64,000 bases of DNA from a bacterium (GTDB lineage Bacteria > Sysuimicrobiota > Sysuimicrobiia > Sysuimicrobiales > Segetimicrobiaceae): the NCBI GenBank assembly GCA_035307765.1, contig DATGHU010000006.1, positions 137,552 to 201,551 of the forward strand. Reading direction: 5' to 3'. Below the pieces are notes generated by a model that was not told the origin of the DNA, searched no databases, and saw only the letters and a program-made list of their open reading frames with translations. Below, piece by piece: positions 43,234 through 51,661 of the stretch. Every line of letters begins with the position of its first letter. The first letter of the stretch is position 1. The translations under genes and the position numbers were made by a program.

Positions 43234-44145
43234 ATGAGTGTGAAGCGTACGGTGTTCGTCTTGGTGCTCGCCGCCGGGCTCGTCGTCGGGCTCGCCCCGA
43301 CGGGGGTGCCTGCCGCGGGAATGCCCACCGTGGGGCTGGCGATCTCGACCCTGAACAACCCGTTCTTCGTGGATCTGCGCGACGGCGCGCAGGCGGAGGG
43401 GGCGAAGCTCGGCATCACGCTGGTCGTGCTCGATGCCCAAAATGATCCGGCCAAGCAGGCCAGCAGCGTCGAGGACCTGATCGCCAAGAAGGTCGGTGTG
43501 GTGATCATCAACCCGACGGACAGCGACGCGGTCGTGCCGACGGTGAAGAAGCTGAACGCGGCGAAGATTCCGGTGATCACCGTCGACCGAGCGGCCAACG
43601 GGGGCGTGGTCGCCGCCCACATCGCCAGCGACAACGTCGCCGGCGGCATGATGGCGGCGGAGGACGTGGCCAAGGTCCTGAAGGGGAAGGGGAACGTCGT
43701 GATGCTCGAAGGCATCCCCGGGTCATCGGCCGCGCGGGATCGGGGCCGAGGGTTCCGCGAGGGACTGAAGAAGTTCCCCGGGATCAAGATCGTCGCGTCC
43801 CAGACCGCCGATTTCGACCGAGCCAAAGGCCTGTCCGTGATGGAAAACATCCTGCAGGCTCAGAAGAAGATCGACGCGGTGTTCGCGCAGAACGACGAGA
43901 TGGCGCTCGGAGCCGTCCAGGCCATCGAGGCGGCCAAGCGGCAGCAGCAAATGTTTGTCGTCGGGTTCGACGCCATCCCCGATGCCCTGAAGGCGATCAA
44001 TGCGGGCCGGATGGCCGCCACGATCGCCCAGCAGCCCAAGGTGATGGGAGAGCTGGCGGTGCGGGCCGCGTCGACGCTGCTCAAGGGCGGAACGGTGGCC
44101 AAGTTCACGCCCGTGCCGCTGAGGTTGGTGACGAAGTCGCCGTAA
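43234..44145 (+). CDS. rbsB: Ribose-type sugar-binding protein
   Basis: This 303-residue periplasmic protein has a signal peptide (TVFVLVLAAGLVVGLAP, cleaved near VPAAG) and the RbsB pattern TVGLAISTLNNPFFVDLRDGAQ, VIINPTDSDAVVP, TVDRAANGG and AQNDEMALGAVQAIEAA. It delivers ribose or a related sugar to RbsAC. GAGGAGGG lies before the start. The gene ends 22 bases before the convergent SIS gene. Confidence 0.92.
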   Translation: MSVKRTVFVLVLAAGLVVGLAPTGVPAAGMPTVGLAISTLNNPFFVDLRDGAQAEGAKLGITLVVLDAQNDPAKQASSVEDLIAKKVGVVIINPTDSDAVVPTVKKLNAAKIPVITVDRAANGGVVAAHIASDNVAGGMMAAEDVAKVLKGKGNVVMLEGIPGSSAARDRGRGFREGLKKFPGIKIVASQTADFDRAKGLSVMENILQAQKKIDAVFAQNDEMALGAVQAIEAAKRQQQMFVVGFDAIPDALKAINAGRMAATIAQQPKVMGELAVRAASTLLKGGTVAKFTPVPLRLVTKSP

Positions 44146-44167
44146 CCGGGGCCGCGTGACCTTGTTG

Positions 44168-45217
44168 TTAGAGCGTCCGGGTGACCTTTCTGAGGCCGCG
44201 CGGGCGATCCGGGTTGATGCCTTTTGCGCGCGAGAGGTAGTAGGCAAGCAGCTGGATGGCCACGCCGTAGACGGGCGCCGCGATCTCGCCGGTGATGCGT
44301 CCGGGGATGCGAATGGGAACCCGGGCCAGGCGCAGGATCGTCGACTCGGAGGAGAAGACCGCGGTTTCTGCGTGCCGGTGGCGGAGCCGGGTGGCCACGT
44401 CGACCAGGTGGGCAAACGTCCGGCCCGGCGGAGCGACGAGGAAGACCGGAAAATCGTGTTCGACCAGGGCGATCGGGCCGTGCAGCAGATCTGCCGACGA
44501 CAAGGGGAGCGCGACCACGTAGCAGGTCTCCATGAGCTTGAGCGCGAGCTCCCTCGCCGTCGAGAAGTCGTACCCTCGGGCGGCGACGATGCACTCGTGC
44601 ATATACCGGTACCGCTCCGCGAGACGAGCGATCTCCGCCTCCCCGGCGAGCACCGCACCCTGCGCCGCCGGGACCGCCATGATCTCTCGACCGAGCCGCC
44701 GGTCGCCGCCCCACTCCGCTCCGAGGACGGCGAGGGCAATGACTTGATTGAGATAGGTTTTTGTGGCGGCGACACTCCGCTCGGCGCCGGCGTGCGTCAG
44801 CACGGTTTCATGCGCGGCTCGGGCGAGGGGGGACCGTGCTCCGTTCGTGACGGCGATGGTGAACGCCCCGCGCGATCGGGCGGCGGAGAGGAACGCGACG
44901 ATGTCGGTGGAGCGTCCGGATTGAGAGATCCCGATGGCGGTGGCGCGGCGCGCCCGGAGGCGACCGCCGAGCAGCGTCACGACCGACGGCGCGACCAGGG
45001 TGACCGGAACGCCGAGCCGAGTCTCCAGGACGTACTTGCCGTACAGCGCGGCGTTGTCGGAGCTGCCCCGCGCGGCGATCAGCACGCTGCCCGGCGCCGA
45101 TCGCCGGAGGCGCGCCCCGAGCGCCCGAATCCGCGGCCCCTCCCGGTCCAGAAGCCGGGTCGCGGCCCGCGGAGCCTCGCGTATCTCCTGGATCATGTGC
45201 AGCGTAGCCATGGACAT
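44168..45217 (-). CDS. SIS-domain sugar isomerase (GlmS isomerase-like)
   Basis: This 349-residue protein has two SIS domains, like the isomerase half of GlmS but without the glutaminase domain. LIAARGSSDNAALYGKYVLE, IGISQSGRSTDIV, and ERSVAATKTYLNQV are recognisable; the C-terminal domain has ARGYDFSTARELALKLMET. It probably deaminates or isomerises an aminosugar phosphate. It faces the ribose operon, so the imported sugar might not be plain ribose; this is inference. Confidence 0.85.
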   Translation of the reverse strand: MSMATLHMIQEIREAPRAATRLLDREGPRIRALGARLRRSAPGSVLIAARGSSDNAALYGKYVLETRLGVPVTLVAPSVVTLLGGRLRARRATAIGISQSGRSTDIVAFLSAARSRGAFTIAVTNGARSPLARAAHETVLTHAGAERSVAATKTYLNQVIALAVLGAEWGGDRRLGREIMAVPAAQGAVLAGEAEIARLAERYRYMHECIVAARGYDFSTARELALKLMETCYVVALPLSSADLLHGPIALVEHDFPVFLVAPPGRTFAHLVDVATRLRHRHAETAVFSSESTILRLARVPIRIPGRITGEIAAPVYGVAIQLLAYYLSRAKGINPDRPRGLRKVTRTL

Positions 45218-45288
45218 CGCACCGTGCTCCCACCGTCCCCTTCGGCCTGGCCTGGGCAGGGGTCCTGCCGCGCTGCGCCGGCGCGCCG

Positions 45289-45330
45289 GATATACATCGC
45301 TGACCTGATTGTCTCAGATGGGAAATCTGA
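45289..45330 (-). promoter_or_regulatory. Promoter and palindromic operator candidate for the SIS gene
   Basis: TCAGAT (45314-45319) and ATCTGA (45325-45330) form an inverted repeat around GGGAA. On the reverse strand, CTGAGA overlapping the palindrome is placed 17 bases before TATATC (complement of GATATA at 45289-45294), a plausible -35/-10 pair for the SIS gene. A repressor binding the palindrome would block it. The copper-protein gene starting at 45434 on the other strand might share the control. Confidence 0.4.
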
Positions 45331-45433
45331 TAGCCTGGGGAATGTTAGCACGCGCGGGACGTCCGATCCACACGAGCTGAGGTTGCGGTGGGGCTGTGGA
45401 TTGGACCTTTATTCCAGGAGGTGCGGTTGACCG

Positions 45434-46396
45434 GTGGGAACACACGGACCCCGTCATATCCGGCTGCGACCCCTGTCACTGTTGGCGTCGGCGGCGATCC
45501 TCGGCCTCATGGGGTGGGGGGGAGCGCTCGCGGTGTCGGCGCAGACCACCAGCGGGAAAGGCTACGATGCCACCCTGCCCCCCGCCGGCTCCCAGCACGT
45601 GAAGCAGGTCACGATCGTCGCCCAGGACCAGGTGCAGGAGATTTCAGAGGGCGTCAAGGTGGCGCTGTGGACGTTCAACGGCTCCGTCCCCGCCCCGGTC
45701 GTTCACGTCCGTCAGGGGGATGAAGTCCACGTCACGTTCGTCAACAAGACCCCGCTCGCGCACTCGATCGACTTCCACGCCGCGACGACACCCTGGAACG
45801 TCTGGTATCAGCCGGTCGCTCCGGGGAAAGCGCTGAAATTTATGTTCATTGCCAAGGATCCGGGCGTCTTCATGTTCCACTGCGGGACCCCGCCGGCGTT
45901 CATGCACATCAGCAGCGGCATGTACGGGGCGATCATCGTGGACCCGGCCCAGCCGCTGCCGCCCGCCAAGGAGTTTGCGCTCGTGGAGAGCGAATTCTAC
46001 GTCCGGCCCGGGAGCAACAACATCTACCAGGCGGATGCGCAGAAGGTGCTCGATGTCAAACCCGATTACGTGGTCTTCAACGGGATCGCCGACCAATACC
46101 AAACTCATCCCCTCGTCGTCAAAGCCGGCGAGCGCATCCGGCTGTACGTGCTGAATGCGGGCCCGACGCTGTTCTCGGCGTTCCATGTGATCGGATGGAT
46201 CTTCGACAAAGTCTACGTGGACGGCAACCCCGCGAACCTGCTCCGGGGAATCCAAACCTACGCGATTCCTCCGGGGGGTGGGGCGACATTCGAGCTGACG
46301 ATCGATCAGCCCGGCCTCTACCCGTTTGTGACCCACGCTTTCGCCTACACGGGGAAGGGAGCGGTGGGCGTGATCAAGGTGGTGCCGGCGAAGTAA
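45434..46396 (+). CDS. NirK-like two-domain multicopper protein with altered catalytic site
   Basis: This 320-residue exported protein with two cupredoxin domains resembles copper nitrite reductase. The type 1 copper set is His110, Cys150, His158, Met163 and the type 2 set His115, His149, His301. Catalytic Asp113 is present. The second catalytic histidine of NirK (His255 in Alcaligenes numbering) falls at residue 256, which is Ile (FHVIGWIFDKVY). It may therefore reduce nitrite poorly or act on another substrate. A signal sequence (LLASAAILGLMGWGGALAVSA) places it outside the cytoplasm. It heads the redox island. Confidence 0.82.
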   Translation: MGTHGPRHIRLRPLSLLASAAILGLMGWGGALAVSAQTTSGKGYDATLPPAGSQHVKQVTIVAQDQVQEISEGVKVALWTFNGSVPAPVVHVRQGDEVHVTFVNKTPLAHSIDFHAATTPWNVWYQPVAPGKALKFMFIAKDPGVFMFHCGTPPAFMHISSGMYGAIIVDPAQPLPPAKEFALVESEFYVRPGSNNIYQADAQKVLDVKPDYVVFNGIADQYQTHPLVVKAGERIRLYVLNAGPTLFSAFHVIGWIFDKVYVDGNPANLLRGIQTYAIPPGGGATFELTIDQPGLYPFVTHAFAYTGKGAVGVIKVVPAK

Positions 46397-46428
46397 GCGA
46401 CGATCCTTCCGAACCCTCGGAGGGCTCC

Positions 46429-46902
46429 GTGCACGGGACCCGGGACCGGGCCAGGAAACTGGCCGCCGGGCTCGCAGCGGCCGGGGCCCTCCTGCTGTCG
46501 GCCCCGGCCGACGTCCCCGCGGCCGCCCAGCGGGTGGCGCTGCAACCCCAAGACGCACTGACGCTCGTCCGCCAGACCTTGGCCGCCCTCGAGGCGACCC
46601 CCCCCAACCTGTCGGTGGCGTCGGAGAAGCTCTCCGCGGCGCTGCACGCTCAGGATTCCCGGGGGGTGGACATGGCGCGTGTCACGCAGGCCGCCCAGGC
46701 CTTCGGACTCCACGACCCGGGGGCCGCGGCGGCTCAGCTGCTCGAGGCGCTTCGACCGTCGATGCAACAGCCGGGAGGCATCGCGGCGGCCCTGTTGGTG
46801 CCCGCCCCCCAGGCTCGCTTCGCCGGGACGCCGGCGGAGGATCTTCTCTTGGTCATCGCCGCCGTGTTGGTGGTCGCCGGCGGCCTCACCATCGCCTGGT
46901 GA
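46429..46902 (+). CDS. Exported small protein with C-terminal membrane anchor, unknown function
   Basis: This 157-residue protein starts at GTG 46429 with CGGAGGG just upstream. It has an N-terminal signal (KLAAGLAAAGALLLSAPADVPAAA), a helical middle part and a C-terminal hydrophobic segment LLLVIAAVLVVAGGLTIAW. It contains no CxxCH heme motif and no copper motif. It sits between the copper protein and the cytochrome b gene, whose ATG overlaps its stop, so it is likely a subunit or assembly factor of the same complex. I do not recognise the family. Confidence 0.65.
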   Translation: MHGTRDRARKLAAGLAAAGALLLSAPADVPAAAQRVALQPQDALTLVRQTLAALEATPPNLSVASEKLSAALHAQDSRGVDMARVTQAAQAFGLHDPGAAAAQLLEALRPSMQQPGGIAAALLVPAPQARFAGTPAEDLLLVIAAVLVVAGGLTIAW

Positions 46903-47939
46903 TGCCCGGGCCCTCGTTCTGGCAACGGCTCTGGGCCGGGTTGGACGCCCGGTTGGCCCTGCGCAACTTCGTCTACGAGGTCCCCCCCTACGCCAACACG
47001 CTGCCCTATCTGCTGGGGGCGATCACGTTGATGGGCCTCGTGATCCTCGTCGCCACCGGCATTCTGCTGGGTCAATTCTACATCCCAGACCCTGCGGCCG
47101 CGAACGCCAGCGTCCGCACCATCATGACACAGGGCTACGGCGGAGCGGTCGCGCGCGGGATCCATGTCTACGCCGCCCACTTCACACTGGTCGTGCTCCT
47201 GCTGCACCTTGGTCGCGTCTACGTGACGGGAGCCTACCGGTTCCCGCGAGAGGCGAATTGGATAGGGGGGGTGGCGCTGCTCGCCACCGTGCTGGCGTTC
47301 TTCTTCACCGGGACCGTGATGCGCTGGGATCAAGGGGCGATCGAGGCCCTCGAGCACAACCTCGCCTTCGCGCAGCTGCTGGGGGTGTTCGGGGGATGGT
47401 TCTCTCCGGCGTTTTCGACCCACGTGCCGCTGCTGGCCCGACTGTACATGGCTCACGTCAGTTTGCTGCCGCTTGTGTTGTTCATCTTAATCGTCGGGCA
47501 CGTGTATCTGGTTCGCCAGCACGGTTTCTCCCCTCACTGGAGTCGCCCCGCTGCGACCCAGCCGCCCTACACGTTTGCCCACCACCTCAGGCGGGCCGTC
47601 GGATTCGGGTGCATCATGCTCGGCGTGGCGCTTGCGCTGGCGGTGGTCCGATCGCCGGGAGAGGGGCCGGCGCCGGTGCCCGGAATCGAGGTGACGAAGC
47701 CGCCATGGGTATTCTTGCCCGCGTACGCCCTCGAGACGTGGTTCGGGGTGCCGAGTCTGCTGTGGGGCACCGCCGCCGCCTTCGCGTGGCTCGTGGCCGT
47801 GCCGTTCCTGGACCGCAGCACCGCACCGGGATGGAGCGGACGGCGGCGGGCGCTGGCGGTGGGGGCCGCCGCATTGATCGTCGTGATCGGCCTCGGCGTC
47901 TTTGCGTGGGTGTCCCATCCGGTGGCCCACCTCCACTGA
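46902..47939 (+). CDS. b6-type cytochrome b with subunit-IV-like C-terminus
   Basis: This 345-residue membrane protein binds two b hemes: His88/His102 and His185/His200, with spacings of 14 and 15 residues as in cytochrome b6. GAYRFPREANWIGGV is the usual loop. The C-terminal part continues into a subunit-IV-like region; the quinol-site PEWY motif corresponds to PPWV (267-270). Such proteins take electrons from quinol. No Rieske iron-sulfur protein or cytochrome c gene is near, so the electron route is unclear. Confidence 0.85.
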   Translation: MPGPSFWQRLWAGLDARLALRNFVYEVPPYANTLPYLLGAITLMGLVILVATGILLGQFYIPDPAAANASVRTIMTQGYGGAVARGIHVYAAHFTLVVLLLHLGRVYVTGAYRFPREANWIGGVALLATVLAFFFTGTVMRWDQGAIEALEHNLAFAQLLGVFGGWFSPAFSTHVPLLARLYMAHVSLLPLVLFILIVGHVYLVRQHGFSPHWSRPAATQPPYTFAHHLRRAVGFGCIMLGVALALAVVRSPGEGPAPVPGIEVTKPPWVFLPAYALETWFGVPSLLWGTAAAFAWLVAVPFLDRSTAPGWSGRRRALAVGAAALIVVIGLGVFAWVSHPVAHLH

Positions 47940-48068
47940 CCGGCAGGCAGGCGGCGAGTTCGGTCATCGTCCACCCACCCGATCCGGAATCAGGCACCCG
48001 CCCGATACCCACGGGACGCGGACGGGCGTACCGTAGAGAAGGATTCAGCCGTCGCTGGGAGACGAACG

Positions 48069-48314
48069 ATGTGGCCGAGCGTGTTTGGACCTGGATGGCA
48101 GTGGGGAGTGCTGGTGGCGCTGGCGTTTCTGAGCCTCGTCTTGGGGGTGCTCGGGTTTCTCCTCCTCGTCGTCTTCAGGTCATCGCGGGAGGGGACCGAG
48201 GGGCTCGACCCGCTCTGGCACCGGGCCGAGGAGGGAGACCTAACCCGCGCGGAGTTTGAACGCATCAGGCTCGCGCGGAGCGCGCAGTTCCGTCCGGGTG
48301 GGGTCCCGAAGTGA
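48069..48314 (+). CDS. Small membrane protein with SHOCT-like tail
   Basis: This 81-residue protein has one long hydrophobic helix (VLVALAFLSLVLGVLGFLLLVVF), then a polar tail DPLWHRAEEGDLTRAEFERIRLA that resembles the SHOCT oligomerisation motif. GGGAG precedes the ATG. It lies within the redox island between the cytochrome b and DoxX genes. Role unknown. Confidence 0.6.
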   Translation: MWPSVFGPGWQWGVLVALAFLSLVLGVLGFLLLVVFRSSREGTEGLDPLWHRAEEGDLTRAEFERIRLARSAQFRPGGVPK

Positions 48315-48378
48315 CCGGGACGATCGATCGGGCGGTCTCGACACAGGGTGAGTCAGACGGCATCAGGAGGTGAGGTTG

Positions 48379-48966
48379 ATGGCGGCAGGGACGCAATCGA
48401 AGCAGTATTTTGAGGATCCACCGCTGGCGCGGATGATCTTCAGCTCGACTCGCCTCGCCTGGATCTGGCTGATCGTGCGGGTGTGGCTCGGCTACAATTG
48501 GATGGAGGCCACGCTCTCGCACAAGATCGGGAATCCAGTGTGGGTGAAAACCGGCGCGGCGATCAAGGGCTTTTGGACGCAGGCGATCGCTGTCCCGCCA
48601 AACGGAAAGCCGATGATCGCTTACGGCTGGTACCGGGATTTCCTCGGGTGGTTGCTCAGCATCCACGCCGAAGTGTGGATGGGGAAGGTGGTCGCCTACG
48701 GGGAGCTGCTCATCGGGATCGCGCTGGTCGTCGGCGCCTTTGTCGGGGTTGCGGCGTTCTTTGGCGCCTTCATGAACTGGAACTTTATGATGGCCGGCAC
48801 CGCGAGCACGAACCCGATGCTGTTCGCCGCGGCGATCTTGTTGATTCTCGGGTGGAAGGTCGCCGGATACTATGGGCTGGATCGGTATCTGCTCCCGGGG
48901 CTCGGGACACCCTGGCGGCCGGGCCAGGTCTTCGCACACGGCTCCCACCGGCCGGTTCCTGCCTGA
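48379..48966 (+). CDS. DoxX/DoxD-family membrane protein
   Basis: This 195-residue protein has four helices and the DoxX signature: TRLAWIWLIVRVWLGYNWMEATLSHKIGNP near the start and VVAYGELLIGIALVVGAFVGVAAFFGAFMNWNFMMAGTAS in the middle. Relatives include the DoxD subunit of thiosulfate:quinone oxidoreductase. ATG at 48379 follows GGAGGTGAGG. The DoxA partner is not encoded nearby, so the thiosulfate role is only a possibility. Confidence 0.8.
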   Translation: MAAGTQSKQYFEDPPLARMIFSSTRLAWIWLIVRVWLGYNWMEATLSHKIGNPVWVKTGAAIKGFWTQAIAVPPNGKPMIAYGWYRDFLGWLLSIHAEVWMGKVVAYGELLIGIALVVGAFVGVAAFFGAFMNWNFMMAGTASTNPMLFAAAILLILGWKVAGYYGLDRYLLPGLGTPWRPGQVFAHGSHRPVPA

Positions 48967-49360
48967 ACGCATCGAGCGCGTGACGCCGGAACTGGAGTGG
49001 GGTCGGGGGGTCCCGACCCCACTCTCCGTATGTCCGCCGGACGCCGTGCGCGGCCCCATCGTGTAACGTTCGTCTGCGCGAGGATAGGCCCGAGCAGCTC
49101 GCCGGCTCATCCGCCCCGCAGGGACGTCCTGGGTGGACGGCCAGGGTTCCCAGGAGGTGGCGGCTCGAGGTGGTCCGCGTCACGGCGCTCCCGTTCCTCG
49201 CATCGTGAGGGCGGGACGGAGGCTCGGGCCGACCGCCCTGACGATGAGGAAGTAATCCGGGGTTGAGTGAGGAACATATAGCGAAGGCCGAGCCAGCCCA
49301 CGGCTCTCCCGGGCTGGCTCGGCCACGTTGCGGCGGAACGCCGTTCAAAAGGAGGCTCCC
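48967..49360. other. Gene-free region with hairpin upstream of the polytopic membrane protein
   Basis: No gene was found in these 394 bases. The right part holds the perfect 14-bp hairpin listed separately at 49286-49324. The stretch probably carries the promoter of the next gene, but no clear box pair is visible. Confidence 0.4.
49286..49324 (+). promoter_or_regulatory. Perfect 14-bp hairpin in the leader of the next gene
   Basis: GGCCGAGCCAGCCC (49286-49299) is the exact reverse complement of GGGCTGGCTCGGCC (49311-49324), with an 11-base loop. No T-run follows. It lies about 26 bases before AAAGGAGG. It could be a transcription attenuator, an mRNA stability element or a terminator of the DoxX gene. 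Confidence 0.5.
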
Positions 49361-50725
49361 CTGAGTAAACCCGATTCCGGGAGCGCGGCGCCGGTCCACA
49401 GCGGCGTCGGCAGCCACCCGCCGGTCGGTGGTCCGCTCGCCTTCACGTTCGGCAGCTGGTTCACGTGGACGGCCGTCGGCGTGGCCTTCCCCGCGCTCGG
49501 CGTGTTGCTGGTCGCCGCCGCCGGACCCCTCGCAGAGGGCGGCTACGAAGCCCTCCCCGCATTCGCGGCGGCCCATACCGCCACGTTGGGGTGGGCGACG
49601 ATGACGATCATGGGCGGGGCGATGCAGATGGCGCCCGCCCTGCTTGGGGCGCGGGTGCGGGCCGAGCGGTCCGTGCCGTGGCTGTATGGTCTCTTCACGC
49701 TGAGCGTGCTGGCGGTGATCATGGGCTTCCTCGCCGGTCGGTTCGCCCTCGTCGCGGTCGGCGGGGTCGGCGTCATCTGCGCCTCGTGGTGGTTTCTGAT
49801 CGTGATGGTCTTGACGATCGCGTCGGCCAAGGCCCCGCTGTCGGTCGTCAGCCCGCAGATTCCGGCCGCGCTCTGCTGCTTTGTGCTGGTGCTGTTGTGG
49901 GGAACGGCCCTCGCCGCGAACCTGCGCTGGGTGTTCTGGCCCGCCCTGCTGGTGGCCCACCGCGGGCTCGTCGTCCATCTGGCCCTCGGTCTGGGCGGGT
50001 GGCTGGGCCTGATGGTGGTGGGGACGTTCTACCGTCTGGTCCCGCTGGTGCACGGTGCGCGGGTCGCCAGCACTCGGCGGGGATGGGGAATCCTCTCCTC
50101 GGGCCTGCTCGCGGTCGCCGCGACGCTGGCCGGATCCGCGTGGGGGATCGGTTGGCCGCTTCGCGCCGCGGCCCTCCTGGGCTCCTGCGCGCTGCTGCTG
50201 TTCGCCCTGGAGATCCTCCACATCCTCGCCCACCGGCGCAGCCGGGTGCCCGATCTGAACGTTTCGCACTGGCGTGCCGTCGCCGCCCATTCTGCCGTTC
50301 TGGCCTGCGTCGGGGTGGGATGGGCCATGGGGTGGGTGGGGAGCGATCCCCCGGGGCGGCTCGGCGAGGGGGTGGTCGTGGTGTTTCTCCTGGGGTGGGT
50401 GACTCAGGCGATCATCGGGCAGCTCTACAAGATCACGCCCTTCCTGATGTGGTACTATCGCGCGACGATCCCGGACCTGCTGGCCATTCCCCGCCAGCCC
50501 GCCCCGTACCACCCGCGGCCCGGACGAATCGTGCTGTGGCTCACCAATGTGGGGGTCGCCGGCTTGGCCGTGGGCGTCTGGTGGGGGGCGCCCTCCTTGG
50601 CGCAAGCCGGCGCTGCGATGCTCGCCGTGGGGGCGGGGATGCTGGCCTACCTCCTGGCTTACCGGTGGATCCCCCCGGCCGTTGGCCGGACCCTCCCCTT
50701 TGAGTGGCGGTGGCGTATCTCGTGA
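49361..50725 (+). CDS. Polytopic membrane protein, NnrS/heme-copper-oxidase-like
   Basis: This 454-residue protein has about twelve helices. AAHTATLGWATMTIMGGAMQMAPALLG, VAHRGLVVHLALGLGGWLGLMVVGTFYRLVPLVHG and IIGQLYKITPFLMWYYR resemble the histidine-bearing helices of NnrS and heme-copper-oxidase-like proteins, which interact with heme or NO. AAAGGAGG lies 5 bases before CTG 49361, so this rare start is preferred; TTG at 49328 is an alternative adding 11 residues. The family assignment is tentative. Confidence 0.68.
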   Translation: MSKPDSGSAAPVHSGVGSHPPVGGPLAFTFGSWFTWTAVGVAFPALGVLLVAAAGPLAEGGYEALPAFAAAHTATLGWATMTIMGGAMQMAPALLGARVRAERSVPWLYGLFTLSVLAVIMGFLAGRFALVAVGGVGVICASWWFLIVMVLTIASAKAPLSVVSPQIPAALCCFVLVLLWGTALAANLRWVFWPALLVAHRGLVVHLALGLGGWLGLMVVGTFYRLVPLVHGARVASTRRGWGILSSGLLAVAATLAGSAWGIGWPLRAAALLGSCALLLFALEILHILAHRRSRVPDLNVSHWRAVAAHSAVLACVGVGWAMGWVGSDPPGRLGEGVVVVFLLGWVTQAIIGQLYKITPFLMWYYRATIPDLLAIPRQPAPYHPRPGRIVLWLTNVGVAGLAVGVWWGAPSLAQAGAAMLAVGAGMLAYLLAYRWIPPAVGRTLPFEWRWRIS

Positions 50726-50747
50726 TCGGGGATGGCTGGGAGGGCCG

Positions 50748-51293
50748 GTGAGGGTCTCCGAAACGGGGCTGGTCGCCTACCTGTTGCTCTTCGCGAGCAT
50801 CGCCACGGGGACCATCCTCTCATCGCCACGCGTTCGCAGCCGGCCTGACGTCCGGCCGTGGGCGTCACGCGCGCATGAGCTGCTCTCGCTGGCCGGGCTG
50901 CTTGCCGCGGTGATCCACACGCTCGCCGGTGTCGTCTCCCCGCAGAGGGTGCGGTGGGCGCTGCTGCTGTTTCTCGGCCCAGGCGGCGGGGCGGGCCTGG
51001 CATCGGGCACGGCAAGCGTGTACGCGATGATCCTGGTGACGGTCACCTTCTACCTCCGCGGCCGGATCGGCTCGCCTTTGTGGCGCTGGATCCATGCGCT
51101 GGCCTACCCGGCGTTCGCGGCTGCCGCCTGGCACGGCGTGGTGCTCGGCGCCAACGCCTGGCTGCCCGCGATCCGATGGCTCTACGCCGGAACGGTGGCG
51201 ACCGCGGGCCTGCTCGCGTGCGCGCGGATCACCGACGCCCTGCTCGGCCCGCCGTTGAGGCGCGGGCCGTCCACGGCCGGTCCGCGCGCGTGA
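50748..51293 (+). CDS. Ferric-reductase-like/cytochrome b561-type membrane protein
   Basis: This 181-residue protein starts at GTG 50748, 22 bases after the preceding stop. It has five to six helices with histidines suited to heme b: RAHELLSLAGLLAAVIHTLAG and WRWIHALAYPAFAAAAWHGV. The layout resembles the YedZ/ferric-reductase-like transmembrane domain. It likely shuttles electrons across the membrane with the other redox-island products. Confidence 0.7.
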   Translation: MRVSETGLVAYLLLFASIATGTILSSPRVRSRPDVRPWASRAHELLSLAGLLAAVIHTLAGVVSPQRVRWALLLFLGPGGGAGLASGTASVYAMILVTVTFYLRGRIGSPLWRWIHALAYPAFAAAAWHGVVLGANAWLPAIRWLYAGTVATAGLLACARITDALLGPPLRRGPSTAGPRA

Positions 51294-51307
51294 TCCGTTG
51301 GCGGTCG

Positions 51308-51415
51308 TCAGAGGCCGAGGCGGCGCTTTGCCCGTCGGAAGAGGAACAGGTGCGCGGTGAGCGCAGAGGCGAAGAATGCGAGACCGAGTCTGGCGGCAAA
51401 CGGCAGGCGCGACAT
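51308..51415 (-). CDS. Small 35-residue hydrophobic protein
   Basis: On the reverse strand ATG at 51415 has TAGGAG 8 bases upstream and opens a 35-codon frame ending TGA at 51308-51310. The product has a hydrophobic helix (FAARLGLAFFASALTAHLFLF) and a basic tail RRAKRRLGL, the profile of a single-pass membrane microprotein. It follows the gene at 51425-51661 by 9 bases, so the two are probably cotranscribed. Unknown function. Confidence 0.5.
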   Translation of the reverse strand: MSRLPFAARLGLAFFASALTAHLFLFRRAKRRLGL

Positions 51416-51424
51416 GGCGGGCTC

Positions 51425-51661
51425 CTAGGATTTTCGGGGCGGTCCCCCGTGCGTACGCCCCCGCTCCAGGCTTAAGAAGACCCAGCTCTTCGCGCGCAGC
51501 GCCTCAGGGAGCAGGGTGTGCAGCAGGGACATCTCGTTCAGTGCCGCCTGGACGACGTTCATGGCTTCGACGTGGTTTTCCAGCCCGTCGTACTCCGCGT
51601 TGATGGACCGCAGTCGCTTCGACAGCGACGTCAGGGTCCCGAGCAGTTGATTGGTGGTCAC
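51425..51661 (-). CDS. Small helical protein of unknown function, paralogue A
   Basis: This 78-residue protein starts at GTG 51661 with a G-rich stretch upstream. It is predicted mostly helical, with the conserved core YDGLENHVEAMNVVQAAL and the end KSWVFLSLER. It is a paralogue of the protein at 52908-53141: in a hand alignment about 48 of the first 69 residues are identical. The two genes flank a metallo-beta-lactamase-fold gene on the same strand. I do not recognise the family; no signal peptide, metal motif or nuclease motif is visible. Confidence 0.65.
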   Translation of the reverse strand: MTTNQLLGTLTSLSKRLRSINAEYDGLENHVEAMNVVQAALNEMSLLHTLLPEALRAKSWVFLSLERGRTHGGPPRKS

